This document shows, one piece after another, positions 1 to 11,839 of a DNA stretch of 64,000 nucleotides. Below the pieces are notes generated by a model, which saw only the letters and a program-made list of their open reading frames with translations, had not been told where the DNA came from and ran no database searches. The translations under genes and the position numbers were made by a program. The first letter of the stretch is position 1, and every line of letters starts with the position of its first letter. The stretch is from Gnetum montanum (taxonomy: Eukaryota > Streptophyta > Gnetopsida > Gnetales > Gnetaceae), in NCBI GenBank assembly GCA_015680685.1, contig MNCI01014663.1, forward strand, positions 191,327 through 255,326. Direction: 5' to 3'.

Positions 1-276
1 TTATTAGATTAGTTAAACACTCAATTACTTTACTTTCCAACACTTAGGTGATTTAAGTGATAAAACATAAAATGATAAAAATCATATGCCTCAGTTACAG
101 TTAACCATACCTTTGCACTTCACAAGTGAAGTTGAGAAGACAACAATCATGTCTGTTAGATTCACTTCCTACACCCAGTGTACTTGGAGAGCTAAAGCCT
201 ATGAAATTAGACCCAATTGCTTAGTGGATGCTAGTGATTCATATGGTTGGGTGTAGGGTATACTTGCTACTCATCA
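1..276 (+). repeat. 3' end of an LTR (fragment, cut by window start)
   Basis: The last part, with a GTGATTCATATGGTTGGG-like stretch and the end CTCATCA, matches the ends of the LTRs that finish at 21,358 and 29,065. No primer-binding site follows at 277, so this is probably the 3' LTR of an element lying to the left, or a solo LTR. The match is clear only over about the last 100 bases. Confidence 0.55.
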
Positions 277-893
277 ATATCCTTTAATGAAGAAGAACAA
301 ATTTCAATATTTTCATTTTTAATAATGATGTGTTATGGTTTGATTCTAATAACACCACACGTATCAGATTTTGAGTGGACTCATAACACCACACTTATCA
401 CACAAGGACGTGGAATTCAACGCAGCAAATTTCAAGTTAAAGGTGATGCAATAAAGAGGAATTTTCAGGTACTTCACAGACGATTCGATTGAAGAAAAGG
501 TGTTCTTAGGTTGTTGAAGCATTGCATGAATGAAGTTATGAAATTCAAACTTTTGAGATAGTTAACGGTAAAAATTACGTGTTAAAGGGAGTTTTTGGGG
601 ATAGATAAACCAGCATCATTATGGCAATTAAAGCTACTGCATACCACATTTCTAAGGTCGCCTGAAGTGAATGTGATGCATGCAAGTGTCAAAAACTTGA
701 CCTTACCATGAAGGTCATTGTATTTAATTGTTGTCATATGTTTTTAGTTTGGAGAACAGAATCTACTTTTAGTGGTGTGAAGACATCTGAATCTTTTAAA
801 AGACTTATTTTGTCTTATGTTTTTCCTCAGGTCCATTTCTTTAATATCCAAAAGAAATTAGTATCATCATGGCAACTTCAAAATGAGTGATTG
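277..893. other. AT-rich stretch, nothing recognised
   Basis: Several short ORFs are present but none shows a family motif, codon pattern or homology to the elements elsewhere in the window. Probably decayed repeat DNA. Confidence 0.5.
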
Positions 894-967
894 NNNNNNN
901 NNNNNNNNNNNNNNNNNNNNNNNNNNNNNNNNNNNNNNNNNNNNNNNNNNNNNNNNNNNNNNNNNNN
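894..967. other. Assembly gap (74 Ns)
   Basis: An unbroken run of N. The true size of the missing sequence is unknown. It may hide the left part of the minus-strand LTR that starts at 1,731. Confidence 0.98.
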
Positions 968-1379
968 CTATGCTTGTTTGTGATTTTTATCTCCTCTGCC
1001 TTTTACCTATGTATACTAAGCATTAAATTTTTTGTCTTGAGATACTATATTTATACATAAATATTTCTAATACCAACACCATTTTTGATGCTTAAATTTT
1101 TAATTTATGAGTTCTAAACTTTTATTGTATGTCATAGTATAGGAAGTATGTGGAGGTTCTCAAAAAACTATAGTTGGATTTGGAAAATCTATAGTCAAAT
1201 CTACCTGTGCTTGTGATTTAAAGTTTGGACAAGATGGTAGCCATTGAGATCATACATAGATTTAACTTGAGTTCACTTTAAGCACTTTGTTGGGCATGTT
1301 GTGGTTAGGTTGAGTTGAAAAATGATTACTTTTTTGTACAAATAATTTTAAAATGTTGTGTCTTGAGTTCACACATGGC
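968..1379. other. Non-coding stretch with a short direct duplication
   Basis: A segment of about 35 bases beginning AACTTTTATTG and ending in GAAGT occurs near 1,110-1,150 and again near 1,389-1,423. Nothing else is recognised. It may be internal LTR sequence of the fragment that follows. Confidence 0.4.
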
Positions 1380-1731
1380 ACTTTTTGAACTTTTATTGGA
1401 TGTCACAGTACAAGAAGTGTTGATGCAAGGATTTTGACCATAGCAACAACCATAAAACTCATTTTGAGATACTATTGCATAGGGCGCCTCTCGTATGGGT
1501 ATGAGAACCTAGGAACAATCTCAACTACAAAGGGGCTATGCAGGCATTCGCTAAAAACTAACAAAACTTGGAATCTAAAATCTATCTAAATCTATATCAA
1601 TCTATATCCCAACCATGCACCCTAAGTGTCATATTTATAGGCCATCACGAAAGGGCCGATATTGAATACCGAACATCATAGCTCTGATATTGGATACCTC
1701 ATATCACAGCCTTGCAAAACATGACTCATCA
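1380..1731 (-). repeat. Start (U3 side) of a minus-strand LTR of the 20.5/28.2-kb family
   Basis: Read on the minus strand from 1,731 it begins TGATGAGTCATG, the same start as the LTR at 20,480. It is followed by the same kind of GATATTGGATA motifs and by a TATAAATA box at 1,632-1,639. It interrupts the minus-strand RNase H remnant at about 1,740, so it is a later insertion. The other end cannot be placed. The left boundary given is only where the resemblance fades. Confidence 0.6.
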
Positions 1732-1739
1732 CTAAGTAA

Positions 1740-3060
1740 CCACTATAAACTTTTGATAAGATAATGTCTTCACTTTTTGAGGGTGAAGAGAAGGCTTAAA
1801 AAAGACTTTTGCAATGTCAAAGTATCTAGTCTCAAAGTTTGAGAAAGGATGAGATATATAGTATACAAGAAGATTAGCTCCATCTTCTCATCTTTGAGAG
1901 AGCACAACCAATATGGAATAGTTGGATTTGGAAAGATAGAGGTAGAAAGGCTGATCGAATTATGGAGGATGAAGAACAAGAAAAGTGGTTAAGGTTTCTT
2001 TGATGAAATTAAAGGTCTTTTAGTACTCCATTTCCTAGATGAAAGAAGTATATTTATGAAGTAAATGAGTTAAAAGATGAAGGTAATCAGTGAGGTTGGA
2101 AATAAAGCAATGGATTGATTGAAGACAACCTTGTAGATTACACATATCTCAAATTTGTTTAGGAGGTGTGAGATCTAGAATAACCTTAACCTTATTAGGG
2201 TCAACAAATATACCATCTTAAGAAATAATGTAACTTAACATCTTACCCATGAGGACCCCAAAAATGCATTTCTTGGGATTGAGATGTAGGTTAAATTTGT
2301 TGTAGTAAGTTAGAACTTAATCTAAGTCAAAATCATGATTGGTTGTTAAGGTAGATTTGATGGTCAAATTTTCAATGTAATCATTAACTATTTTGAACAT
2401 CATATCATTGAAGAAAAAATTCATAGCTCATTGATAAATAGCTCAAGAGTTCTTGAATCCAAATGGCATTTTAGTGTAGTAAAATATTTCCCTAGGAGTC
2501 ATGAATGTGGTATATTGCTAGTGTTCTAGATTTATCTAGATTTGGTTATAACCAAAAAACCCATCTATAAAGGATAGAAAAGCATGGCAAGTTATAGAGT
2601 TGATGAGTTTATTAATGCTAGGTAAAGAAAAGTCATCCTTAAAAGTGAATTTGTTAAAATTTCAAAAGTCAATGCATATGTGAATACTACCATTCTTTTT
2701 GGAAACCATAACCATGTTAGAGACCCAATCAGAATAGTCAATAGGATCGATGAATCCAACATTGTATAGTTTAGTAATATTTTCTTTTATAGTAAGAGCT
2801 ATAGTAGGATGAATTTTTATAATCTTTTACTTGACAAATTTGGAAACTCTTTGAAGCTAATGTTGTGTTGAACTAGATTTGGATCTAGATAGTGAAAGTA
2901 ATCAAATGCTTTTGCAAGGTTGCTAGGATGGACTCCTAAAGATCTTAGAAAAGGAAAGCACTAAGTTGAAGAGTCTTTTGTTCATTCTTATAAATTAGTA
3001 CTGGAACGTTCATCAATTGATCATTTGTCAAAAGAGGCTCTCAATCAAGAGAAGAGAGGT
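1740..3060 (-). pseudogene. pol: Ty3/gypsy (Tat-like) reverse transcriptase and RNase H remnant
   Basis: The minus strand encodes a decayed pol segment. Reading from about 3,060 down, it shows the RT N-terminus (an SDWVS-like motif with VSKKNG), the palm motifs CIDF and GFFGYNQI, the FMTPREIFYY and MPFGFKNS blocks, then LHLNPKKCIFG and the thumb VDPNKVKVILDLTPP, and finally part of RNase H (about 1,770-1,979). It aligns block by block with the RT at 58,134-59,750. The catalytic YMDD position reads YIEN, so two of its four residues are changed, including one of the metal-binding aspartates. Many stops are present but the frame is largely kept. An LTR fragment cuts it at 1,731. The next coding feature to the right (4,330) is on the opposite strand, as in the intact-order element at 52-58 kb. 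Confidence 0.8.
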
Positions 3061-4329
3061 ATAACTGAGGTATAAGTTCATCCTTCATAATTTCTAAATA
3101 GGATATAACATAACTTGGATTTTATGTTAAGTTAAGAAAAGAAGGACCTAGAGTCCTACGTACTTAGCTTGCAAGGTGACTCAAGATTAGAGGTTGAAGT
3201 AGATACTTTGGATAGGTAGCCATGTTTACCTGTACTAGAATTTGAAGGTTAGATTTGTCATCTAAGAGAAAATGTCAAAATCTAAATTAAGCAATGTCAA
3301 AAGCTAGTGGACATCAAAATTCCTAATATGCACATGATTTCTAAGATATAAAAGCAATTACAAAGTAAAATTTAGATACGAAAGCTTTCATTTGTATTAA
3401 AAGTGCTAAAGAATTAACACACAAGCAAGTGAAAGTGTTAGCAGAGTAAAACATCCAAAGACCAACATGACAAGTGGTAGTAGCATTAGGTACAAGACTA
3501 GGGGTGGATCCACCAATAGTAAGGAATTACTTTGGTCCTACTCATTCTCTTTTAGAGCTCAAATGTAAGTCATCTAAATCCTAGTTAGGAATTTCTACCA
3601 AGTTTTACTATTCCTATAGTCTTACCATTATAGCTATGTTTGAATTTTAAACTTTGTTGGAAGATTTGCTAGTTAGATGTAATACTAGGATTGAATTTAA
3701 CATTGTGTAGTAGCTTGGGATAATTTTTAAACTTAAATTAAAGCTTTAGGTTTTATTTTGTAGTGGGAATCAAGAACCCCATTGCATATTTTAAGTTTTT
3801 GAGGGTCTCTTAGAATTTCTAGATTTTCCACTAGATATTGAATGCATGCATTGATTTTCTAGTTTATCTTGATGATATATAGGAAACATGTCGAGATATA
3901 GGATTTATAGAAAATCCTTCATACTATAGTGAAGTAAATTTATGAATTTAATATTTTTGCTATAGTGTATTGAGTAGCAGCACAACTAGGATAAAGAATC
4001 TTTTAATTTTCATGTCATTGTAAGTTAAATCTACAAGATGTACTAGATAACATGAGTAAAAATGAAAGGAAATTGACATTTTTATCTACAAATTCACAAC
4101 TAATTTGGAAAAATATTAGAAAGACATGATTTTAGGGATTTTTCTTGTAAAGAACATAACATGAGAAGAACATGATGTGAAGTTTTAATGTGAGAGTAGT
4201 TTTGCTAAGCCAAATGATGTTGCTTGTTAAAAGTGCTTTTCAACGTGGAACATTGAAGGTCTTAGCATAAGAGCTTGACATTTTTGCTAAATATCATATA
4301 AGAAAAGTGTAATATCTTCTGTTTAAGAA
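3061..4329. other. AT-rich spacer between minus-strand RT and plus-strand FCP1-like gene
   Basis: No coding similarity seen. By position it corresponds to the 57.2-58.1 kb spacer of the younger element, which carries the putative promoter of the opposite-strand gene. I could not identify a convincing TATA box or first exon here. Confidence 0.4.
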
Positions 4330-7300
4330 ATGTTTTGCTTCAAGGATGTTGTAGCACCTAGGCTGCTTATGATTGAGCCTATGTACCTCTTTGTTGTTGA
4401 TGAAAGAAGCATCCTAGACACTAAGCATTGGAAGGAAAATCCAATCCTTACCAAGCCCCTTTTTGATGACACTATGCTAATGTTACCCAACTTGTGGACA
4501 AGGAAGGAAGCTACAATATTTCTAAAATTTTCCATCACCCACTTTCATATGGTGATTTGGACCAAGTTGGGTGACGAAGTGATTTAGTGAGCTTTGAAGA
4601 CAATCCTTCCAGGATTCTTTATTGAGCTTACAAAGATAATTTTTGAGTTGTGATCAGATATTGAAGAGCTATCCAAGGATGTCCTAGTCTACAAGAAATG
4701 CTTGGACAAGCTATGAGAATGAAGAGAGTATCAAAAATTTAGTGTCAATAGTACACTACAATTGGAAATCTAGATTTCCAAGGTAATGTACAATCAACTA
4801 GGAGCTTAGATTTTTATTGATAGGTGAGTCATAAGTTCAAGAGTTAAAAAAAGTTAGCATTTGATTACATAAAAGAACTAACCTTGAAGCTGGCCATGTA
4901 GATTCAATAATCTAGACATGCAAAGTCTTGATCATTTGACGTTCCTATAGAACTTATTGCGGGATATCTTCCAGCATTGAAATTGGAGATCCCAAGTGAT
5001 GTTTCATTTTTATGTATAGTACAAGAAGTTGAGATTGCAAAAGTTTTGAAATGATTATAATAATCAAAGGTGGATTTATCCATTGTGGAATGAAGTCGAT
5101 GAAGAGAATGTAAAGTAGCCAAAGGGGTCAAGGATCATCTTGAGGCAAAACGATAAGAAAAAGTTAATTTTTTGTATTGTTTAGAAGTTGAACAAAAGAT
5201 GAAATCAGCTAATAGTGATTTTTACTTACAATTCAAAAAGCATTGATGATGCTAAATTTATTAATGTCATGAGAGTAGTAGAGAAATTTGAGATGAATTC
5301 CACTAATGAGGCACAAAGCACACAAAAGTAGTTGTTTGAAGGAGAAGATTTAAGATATTTCAGAAAGCTTGATAGGATGAGAATTTTATTTTATGTTCTT
5401 TAGGTTTAAACAATTTGTAACCTAGCATAATAGAATGTGTAGGTTTAATAAAGTACAAAAATAGATTTTGTTGTGCATGTAGAAAAAAAGCAAGTGATCA
5501 TCACTTAGGATCTGGCTACACTAAGGTATTGGCTAGGATTTTCATAAAGAGAATAAAGATTGAAAGTTTCAAGTTAGATTTAGTAGAACTAGTAGTTGTG
5601 GAGGAATGGAATGGACTAGAAAAGAGGGACATCATTAACATCCATAAAGAAAGCAATGAAGACTTGAAGAAGTTGTTCCCTTTATTCATTCAAAGACTAC
5701 TCTATGATAAGATAGGATAGAAATAAGAGCTAGTCCCCAACTAGTTATATAGGCTATATGGGATGATGACCTAAGGGAGGATAGCCAAATGGACACTAGT
5801 AATATATCAAGGGGTAGTAAAAGAGATGGAAAAGCTACCCCATGAGAATAAAAAAGATAAGATGAAAACAGTGAGCAAGTGACTCAAATTTGGATTTTAT
5901 TATGGCCTAATAAAGGTAGTGACATCATTTTTTACCTAAGTTTGAGAGAAGAAAGCTGAAGTTGCTTTAGAGATAAACTTTAGGTCCCCATTGTATCAAT
6001 ACTTGGGAAGACTAATTTGAGCCTATAGATCAGAGGTGGCAGTCCTCTATCATCAGTGTCAAAAACTAGAGAAGAGGTTGGATCTTCAATGTCTAATAAC
6101 ATTAAGAAATCTTGAAAGAAAATAAGTGGTGACGTAGAGGTATGGAAGGAGGGGATTTTGGAGAGCATCTCCAAAACTATGAAAAAGGAAGATGGGTGTT
6201 AGGTAAGAGGAAACTTCTTTCTAAGGAGGAAATCTCCTTCAAGACTTCAAAAGTTAAAGTCTCCCTAGATCAATTAGAGGCACAAATAAGTAAATCTTTT
6301 ATGAAATTTTTATAATTTTTGATGCTAAGTGTTATTGATGCAATGTATTTTCTAATTTTAACATTACCAAAGAATGATTTGATGCTAATACTTAGTTGTT
6401 TTTACTTGCAAAAGTTGCTTGAGATAGAAGAGCATTGGAACATGAGGCAAAAAGGCTATGTTCCAATCTTATTTCCATTCCCAAAGGCCAAAAGTAAGAT
6501 ATAAGTCAAGAAGAAAGAAATTTCTTACATGACTTATTTTCATTAGAAGAATAGGATGGAAATGAAGAAAGTATGTCATTTTCTAACCTCTTCAATTTAA
6601 ACCTTAGTGAAACAAGTTAAGAAGAACAAAAGGACAAGGATAGAGGAAAGGATGAGCTTCTAAAGTTTAAGATTCCTTTTCCACCTTCAGAACACATCGC
6701 TCCATCATGAAGTAAACCAATTTTGAGTGATGTGGATGTTTGCAAGTGGATTAAAGAAGTGACAAGTTCTAAGCTTTCCACATCATATGGTAAGTGTGAT
6801 TGATGTTGCATCAAAAGTTCGTATGTTGATTATATTGACATTGAAAAGAATTAATCATTTTCTCTTTGTTAGTATTGAATAGGAAAATCTAGAATTACAT
6901 GAAAGACAAGTTGATGATGTTAGAAGGCTTAGCAAAGGATATCAATATAAAGTTGAAACTAATGTTCCAAGGAGAAGGTAAGTTAGAAACATTACCACTA
7001 GAGAAGAATGTTCACTATTAGAGGTAGAGAATCTAATGTTCTCTTATTTGTCATGTAGAAATAAAGATAAAGTTAGATAAGGATCAAGTTATATTCTATG
7101 ATCCAACAATAAAAGTAGATGTAGTAGTAGAGAAGGCTGTTATTGATAAAATAAGTGTTGCTCTTAACTATGCCAAGGATATGAGAGTATTGGCCATAGA
7201 ACATATCAACACCAATGTTATACTCCTAGATTTGTTGGAGTAAGCACAAATGGATAAAGAAGAGGATAAGTAGCAAATAAAAATGCTATCTAACTCGGTG

Positions 7301-7560
7301 GAGTTGCTAGAAGCTGAAATAATAGGTAGAAACATGGTTAGACACAACCCTCGTTCCCATGCATATTGGAGAGAAAGTAATAAAGCTTTGGAGTTCCAAA
7401 GTGCATTGATGAAAAGGAAGTAATCAATCCTGGTCATGACATGCTTTATGACTAGTCTAAGAAACTTAGCAATAGCATGGGAGAGTTGGAGTAGAAAGCA
7501 TCCAACCAATAAGTAGTGGTGCAAAAGGGAGTACCACAAACTAAGTTGAAATAAGAAGTT
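4330..7560 (+). pseudogene. Decayed multi-exon gene with FCP1-like domain, opposite to the RT on its left
   Basis: The best preserved part is 4,330-4,640. It encodes a RLLMIEP block near the start and a FLKFSITHFHMVIWTKLGDE block, the layout of the FCP1/NIF (HAD-type) phosphatase fold: first beta strand, then the region ending in a V(V/I)W(T/S)S-like motif. The same two blocks occur in the gene at 53,079-57,232 (RLIILDLEG and NHFSLMV). The usual catalytic DxD is not kept (MIEP). Further right are an exon-like segment ending in a good GTAAGT donor (about 6,600-6,790) and a lysine/glutamate-rich, coiled-coil-like segment (about 7,055-7,540). Exon borders are guesses and many stops occur. Its strand relative to RT matches the younger element. 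Confidence 0.55.
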
Positions 7561-8470
7561 TGTTTATTAAAAAGACTAACTTGAAAGAATTGTTTGAGGA
7601 TTTTACACAAAGTTGTAACTGGAGAACAATCCTATTCTAGAATAGCCTAGACAACTCATTTTAGCGGTTGTTAGTCTCTCATTCCACCAAGGCACGGATA
7701 CCTCCATATAGTTTTTTATAGTTTAAATAAGCTAAATATGGCTAATTTTATTTTATTAGTATAGATTCTTTAAAGAAAGTATTATCTTGCATGTAACTAA
7801 TGGCCATCTCTTTTAGCTATCCCTCAATCGCAATCATGAAGACTAAATAGCTTTACACAAACTTAACTTTAATTTCTACATAGCTAATATAATGAAAAAT
7901 ATATTTCATAAAATATATCAATCTTTAATTTTAATCCATGTGCTAGCTAACTTCCTAAAGCTAAATCACAAAATTTTTTCTAAATAGAGCAAGAATATAA
8001 GATGAAAACATTATTTGTAAAGCTTCAAATTGCATGAAAGATGACATCAATTCTATGTTAAACTAGTTTAGAACTAATACCTATAAAATCTATCTTGTTA
8101 AACTAGGGCAACAAAAATAAGTTAAACCTCAACTTCTAGAGAAAATAACTTATTCTAAAATATATTGATCACTCAAGCATAGCCATGCATAATTTAAGCT
8201 TATAAAATTAAGAAAAGATACCTATTTCTAACATCAATTGAGAGATAAAAATTAAAAGAGATAAGAACCTATTTAGAATGTCATTATAAGAATATTTTTA
8301 TAAGCTTTTCCCAAAAAATATTCCCTTCCCTTAGTTAGCTTCTACTCTTGGCTTTATATAGTAGTCACCAGTAGTTACACTGGTTACAAAAATTAAGGTT
8401 TCATGAACCTTACATTCTCCTCATATAATTACAAGTCATTTGATAGTTGTTTAGTTTCTTGATAGATTTT
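7561..8470. other. AT-rich stretch, nothing recognised
   Basis: No domain, LTR end, tRNA-like or tandem structure seen on either strand. By position the protease of the minus-strand element would be expected here, but I cannot find its motifs. Confidence 0.4.
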
Positions 8471-8479
8471 CTTCATTAT

Positions 8480-10340
8480 CTAAATTTGGATCTCTTCTAG
8501 TGGTAATTGTTGAGATAGCTTTCCATGGCTAAGAAAAACCTTTATGGATTGATTTAATGTATCTAGTCTAGTGCTTTTGATATTTTTGATAATTTCTTTA
8601 GCTTTTATTTCACTAGCACTTAATTTTGTTAGAGAGTTAGTTATCTTAGTTAACACAACTCCAATTCTAAAATAAGTTTGTTCCAATTCTAATTTTTTTT
8701 GAGTAGCTTCGATCATTATCTTTGTAACTACCATTATCATAATATCTAAGAAACCTTGTTTATGTTGTGGTAGTACTTCTCTTTTTATTTTAGTTATATC
8801 AAATAGTTCTTGAGCCCTTCTTTCCTTTTGAACAAATATGGCTTATTTTCCTATTATTTCTTCAATATCTACTCTAGTATCTTGTACCCAGTCTTTGTTA
8901 TAATTGATCTTAGTAATTAGCTCTTAAAAATTTAACCATGACAAGTATGAATAATTTGGAGCCTTGCCCTTTTTAGCCCATTCTAATTTAGAGCTTCCCT
9001 TCCAATTGTGTCATAACCTACTCTTTATTTTCCAGCAATGATTCTTTGATAGCAATTATTACCTTAATCTACTCATTTTCTTCCTTGGAGCTTTTTAATT
9101 CTTCCCTTAATCTAGATGTTTCTTTCTTGTTTTACATAAAATACTCCTTAATCTTGGCTATTTGTTTGTTAGCTACTTGTCCCATATCTTTAATTAGAAT
9201 GGATATAGTTTATAATATGTCCTAATGAGACATCACTAGCTTTTTTCCTCTAGTTTATGGATCATCTTTCTTATAAGGAAACATAATAAGAGCTTCTATT
9301 TCTAGCTTAGTGGAAATATTTTGGCCTAGAATGATTCTTCCTTTCTTCTCTTTAACTTTAAAAGACCAAGCTGCCCCCTTCATCAAATAGCTTGATGGGA
9401 AGTCTACAATTGTTAGGATCAATGATGAGCTTTCCCCTTCTTTCTACTATTACTTTTATAGTTCTTTTATTTTTTATCTTTTTTTATTCTAATAATTATT
9501 TTTTCTTATTAGCCTTTATTCATTCAATCCTTATTTTCTTGGCTACCTTTACTCTTGCATATTCAACCCCATTGAGTGGGAATCTTTCATCTTGCATGGG
9601 TTCCTCTAAATCTTGTAACTTCTAAGAGAAATAATTTTCCTTTAGTAGAGCTAGATATTCATTTGTAAAATTTGTAGCTAAGAGATGATCTTTGCTTTTC
9701 ATCCGTCTACATACTTCAACAATTGGTTGATCACAAGAGGAAACTAGAAGCTTCATTAATAAACTTCTCCTCAATTACTTAGGAGCTTCATCCTTGGCTA
9801 GATTTACTTCTTTTTTATAGCTCTTAGATAAACTATGTCTATCTCATCAAGCTGATGAACCTTTCATGTTTTGGCATTCAAGTATATTCTCTTTGGAGCT
9901 ATAAGGAAATAACACTACTCTCTATATCTCTTAGCCATTCCTTTGAAATGCCTTACATTATTGAATTCCCAAAAGTCAAACCTTAAAGGAAAAAATTCTT
10001 TATGTTTGTAATTGTGTCTTAGGGGACTTTCCCATATGTGTCTTCCAACTTCTAATGTTTCCAAATAAAGAGCTACAAATCTGGAAAGTTTGAAATCTTG
10101 TTCTTCAAAGACTACTATTAAAATTTGAGTATAATGCACATGTAGAGAAATAGCTCCATGACACTTACCCCTTATTTCATTGACAATTTGCTAGTTAATT
10201 CATGGTGGGAAGGCTCCTAAAATAAATTTAAATAGATGGAGGTATATAAAATTCATAAAAAATTCTAAAGATGAGACATCAAAATATCTTCTTTGATATA
10301 TAATAGGGAAGAAATCATAACAAGGGTCTTTAGGTTCAAA
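8480..10340 (-). pseudogene. Unrecognised minus-strand coding remnant with a coiled-coil-like segment
   Basis: Minus-strand reading gives three protein-like patches: a region around 10,130-10,340 (DGFEPKDPCYDFFPI), a 74-residue open stretch at 9,915-10,139 rich in aromatic and charged residues, and an 86-residue open stretch at 8,480-8,740 rich in K, E, L and I with heptad-like spacing. The patch just before 8,740 (QKERRAQELFDITKIKRE) continues it upstream. The pattern of a globular part followed by a coiled coil resembles the extra ORFs of the other elements here, but I could not align it to any of them. No known family is recognised. It could also be the remains of a different transposon. 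Confidence 0.35.
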
Positions 10341-11839
10341 TCCATCATTATGATGTATAGCCAACAAAAATTGGGATCATTCTTTTAGGTTTGGGAATCT
10401 CCCTTAACAAATAATCCATTAATAATGAGCTTAAACTTAATTGAGCCCCTTTTTCTTGAGTTTTTGCTAAGCTATTTTATAATACATCATTCATGTATTA
10501 TACAAGAAAGAAATTCTTTTTTTTATAGTGCTACCTAGGCCTTGATATGATAATCATCAACTAGATTTATCTCATAACCATAAAAAAAAAATTTAAAGAT
10601 GAAATAAAACTTCTATTGGAAAACCTTAGTTCTGCTTCTTTTAGAACAACATTTTGGTATTTCTAGGAACTTGCAAGATTGGTCAATGAGAGCTCAAAAA
10701 CTTTTTGTGTTTCAGGATGAGCCCCAAACTTGTTGTGGAGTACAAGTGGTGAGACTCTACCTATGTAATATCAGGCTCTATAACACCATAAAGCTCATAC
10801 AATGTTTTAGCATTCATGTCAATATAATGCTTTGTATTCCCTTTGAAGTGAAGCTTATCCTTCTCATACACTATATCAGCTATCAAGTGGTTCATAACAT
10901 CTCTTATAATATTCATCCTTAGCCTAAAAATAAGCTTGTGAAGACATGTCTTCTCATAAATTTCTTGTTAGTCTACCATTGTTTTTGTATATTAAATCCC
11001 TGTATTCTCTATTAGGTCATGGTCTTCACCAAAATCGAATAAATCTCTTTCTTCCACTTCTAATTCTAAGCGCATGATGTTTCATTGTTGAAGTTGATAA
11101 ATGTTTGCCTTGAATTGCTATAGATAATTAGAGAATTTGAAAGCATCAATGTCTTGGAATTTCTGAGGTGCTTCTTCATTTTTCTTATGAGACATTTTGG
11201 GTAAGTTTCAAAGGATTTTAATGAGACCGTTTTGTGCTTGAATGATAGCCCTTTCTTTACTTCAATGCTTAGCTCTAATTGCTAATTGCTCTATAATTCA
11301 AAATTCATCCTAAGTTTGTTCATTAATATTTGGAGTCTCATCTTTCATTTTGCTTGCTTTGGTATAGACTATTTGAATAATTTTTCAACACATGTCAAGA
11401 GCTTTGATTTTATTGAGCTACTTTACTAACTCTATTAAAAGTCCATGGGTTTTAGTATGCATCATCTTCTTCCAAGGCTTTAATTCATTTTTTAAATTTA
11501 ACTCTTACTTTTCCCTTAAGAATAATAGAAGTGATGTGGCATGTGAATAGAGCCTCTTTGTAGAGCCATTTTTTTTTATAATAAACAAGCTCTTTAAGAA
11601 TGTAATTTTGTCTATGATGGCATGGAAACTAAGACTTAAATCATAAAAGTAAACCTTTTTTTAGCATTAATCATTGTTGGAGACGTAACCTCTACAAACA
11701 TGGATCTTAATTAATTTGTAATATTTCTTAATTTTCTTTGAAATTTATAGCATGTTAAGCTTAACTAGAAGTAAGCATAAGTATAGCTTCAATAGGTCAT
11801 ATGCTTAAAGTTTAAAGTAGGACTCTTTCATGTCTTGAT
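10341..11839. other. AT-rich stretch, nothing recognised
   Basis: Short ORFs only (for example 10,671-10,922), without motifs. No LTR ends or primer sites were found. Likely decayed transposon DNA continuing from the remnant on its left. Confidence 0.4.
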
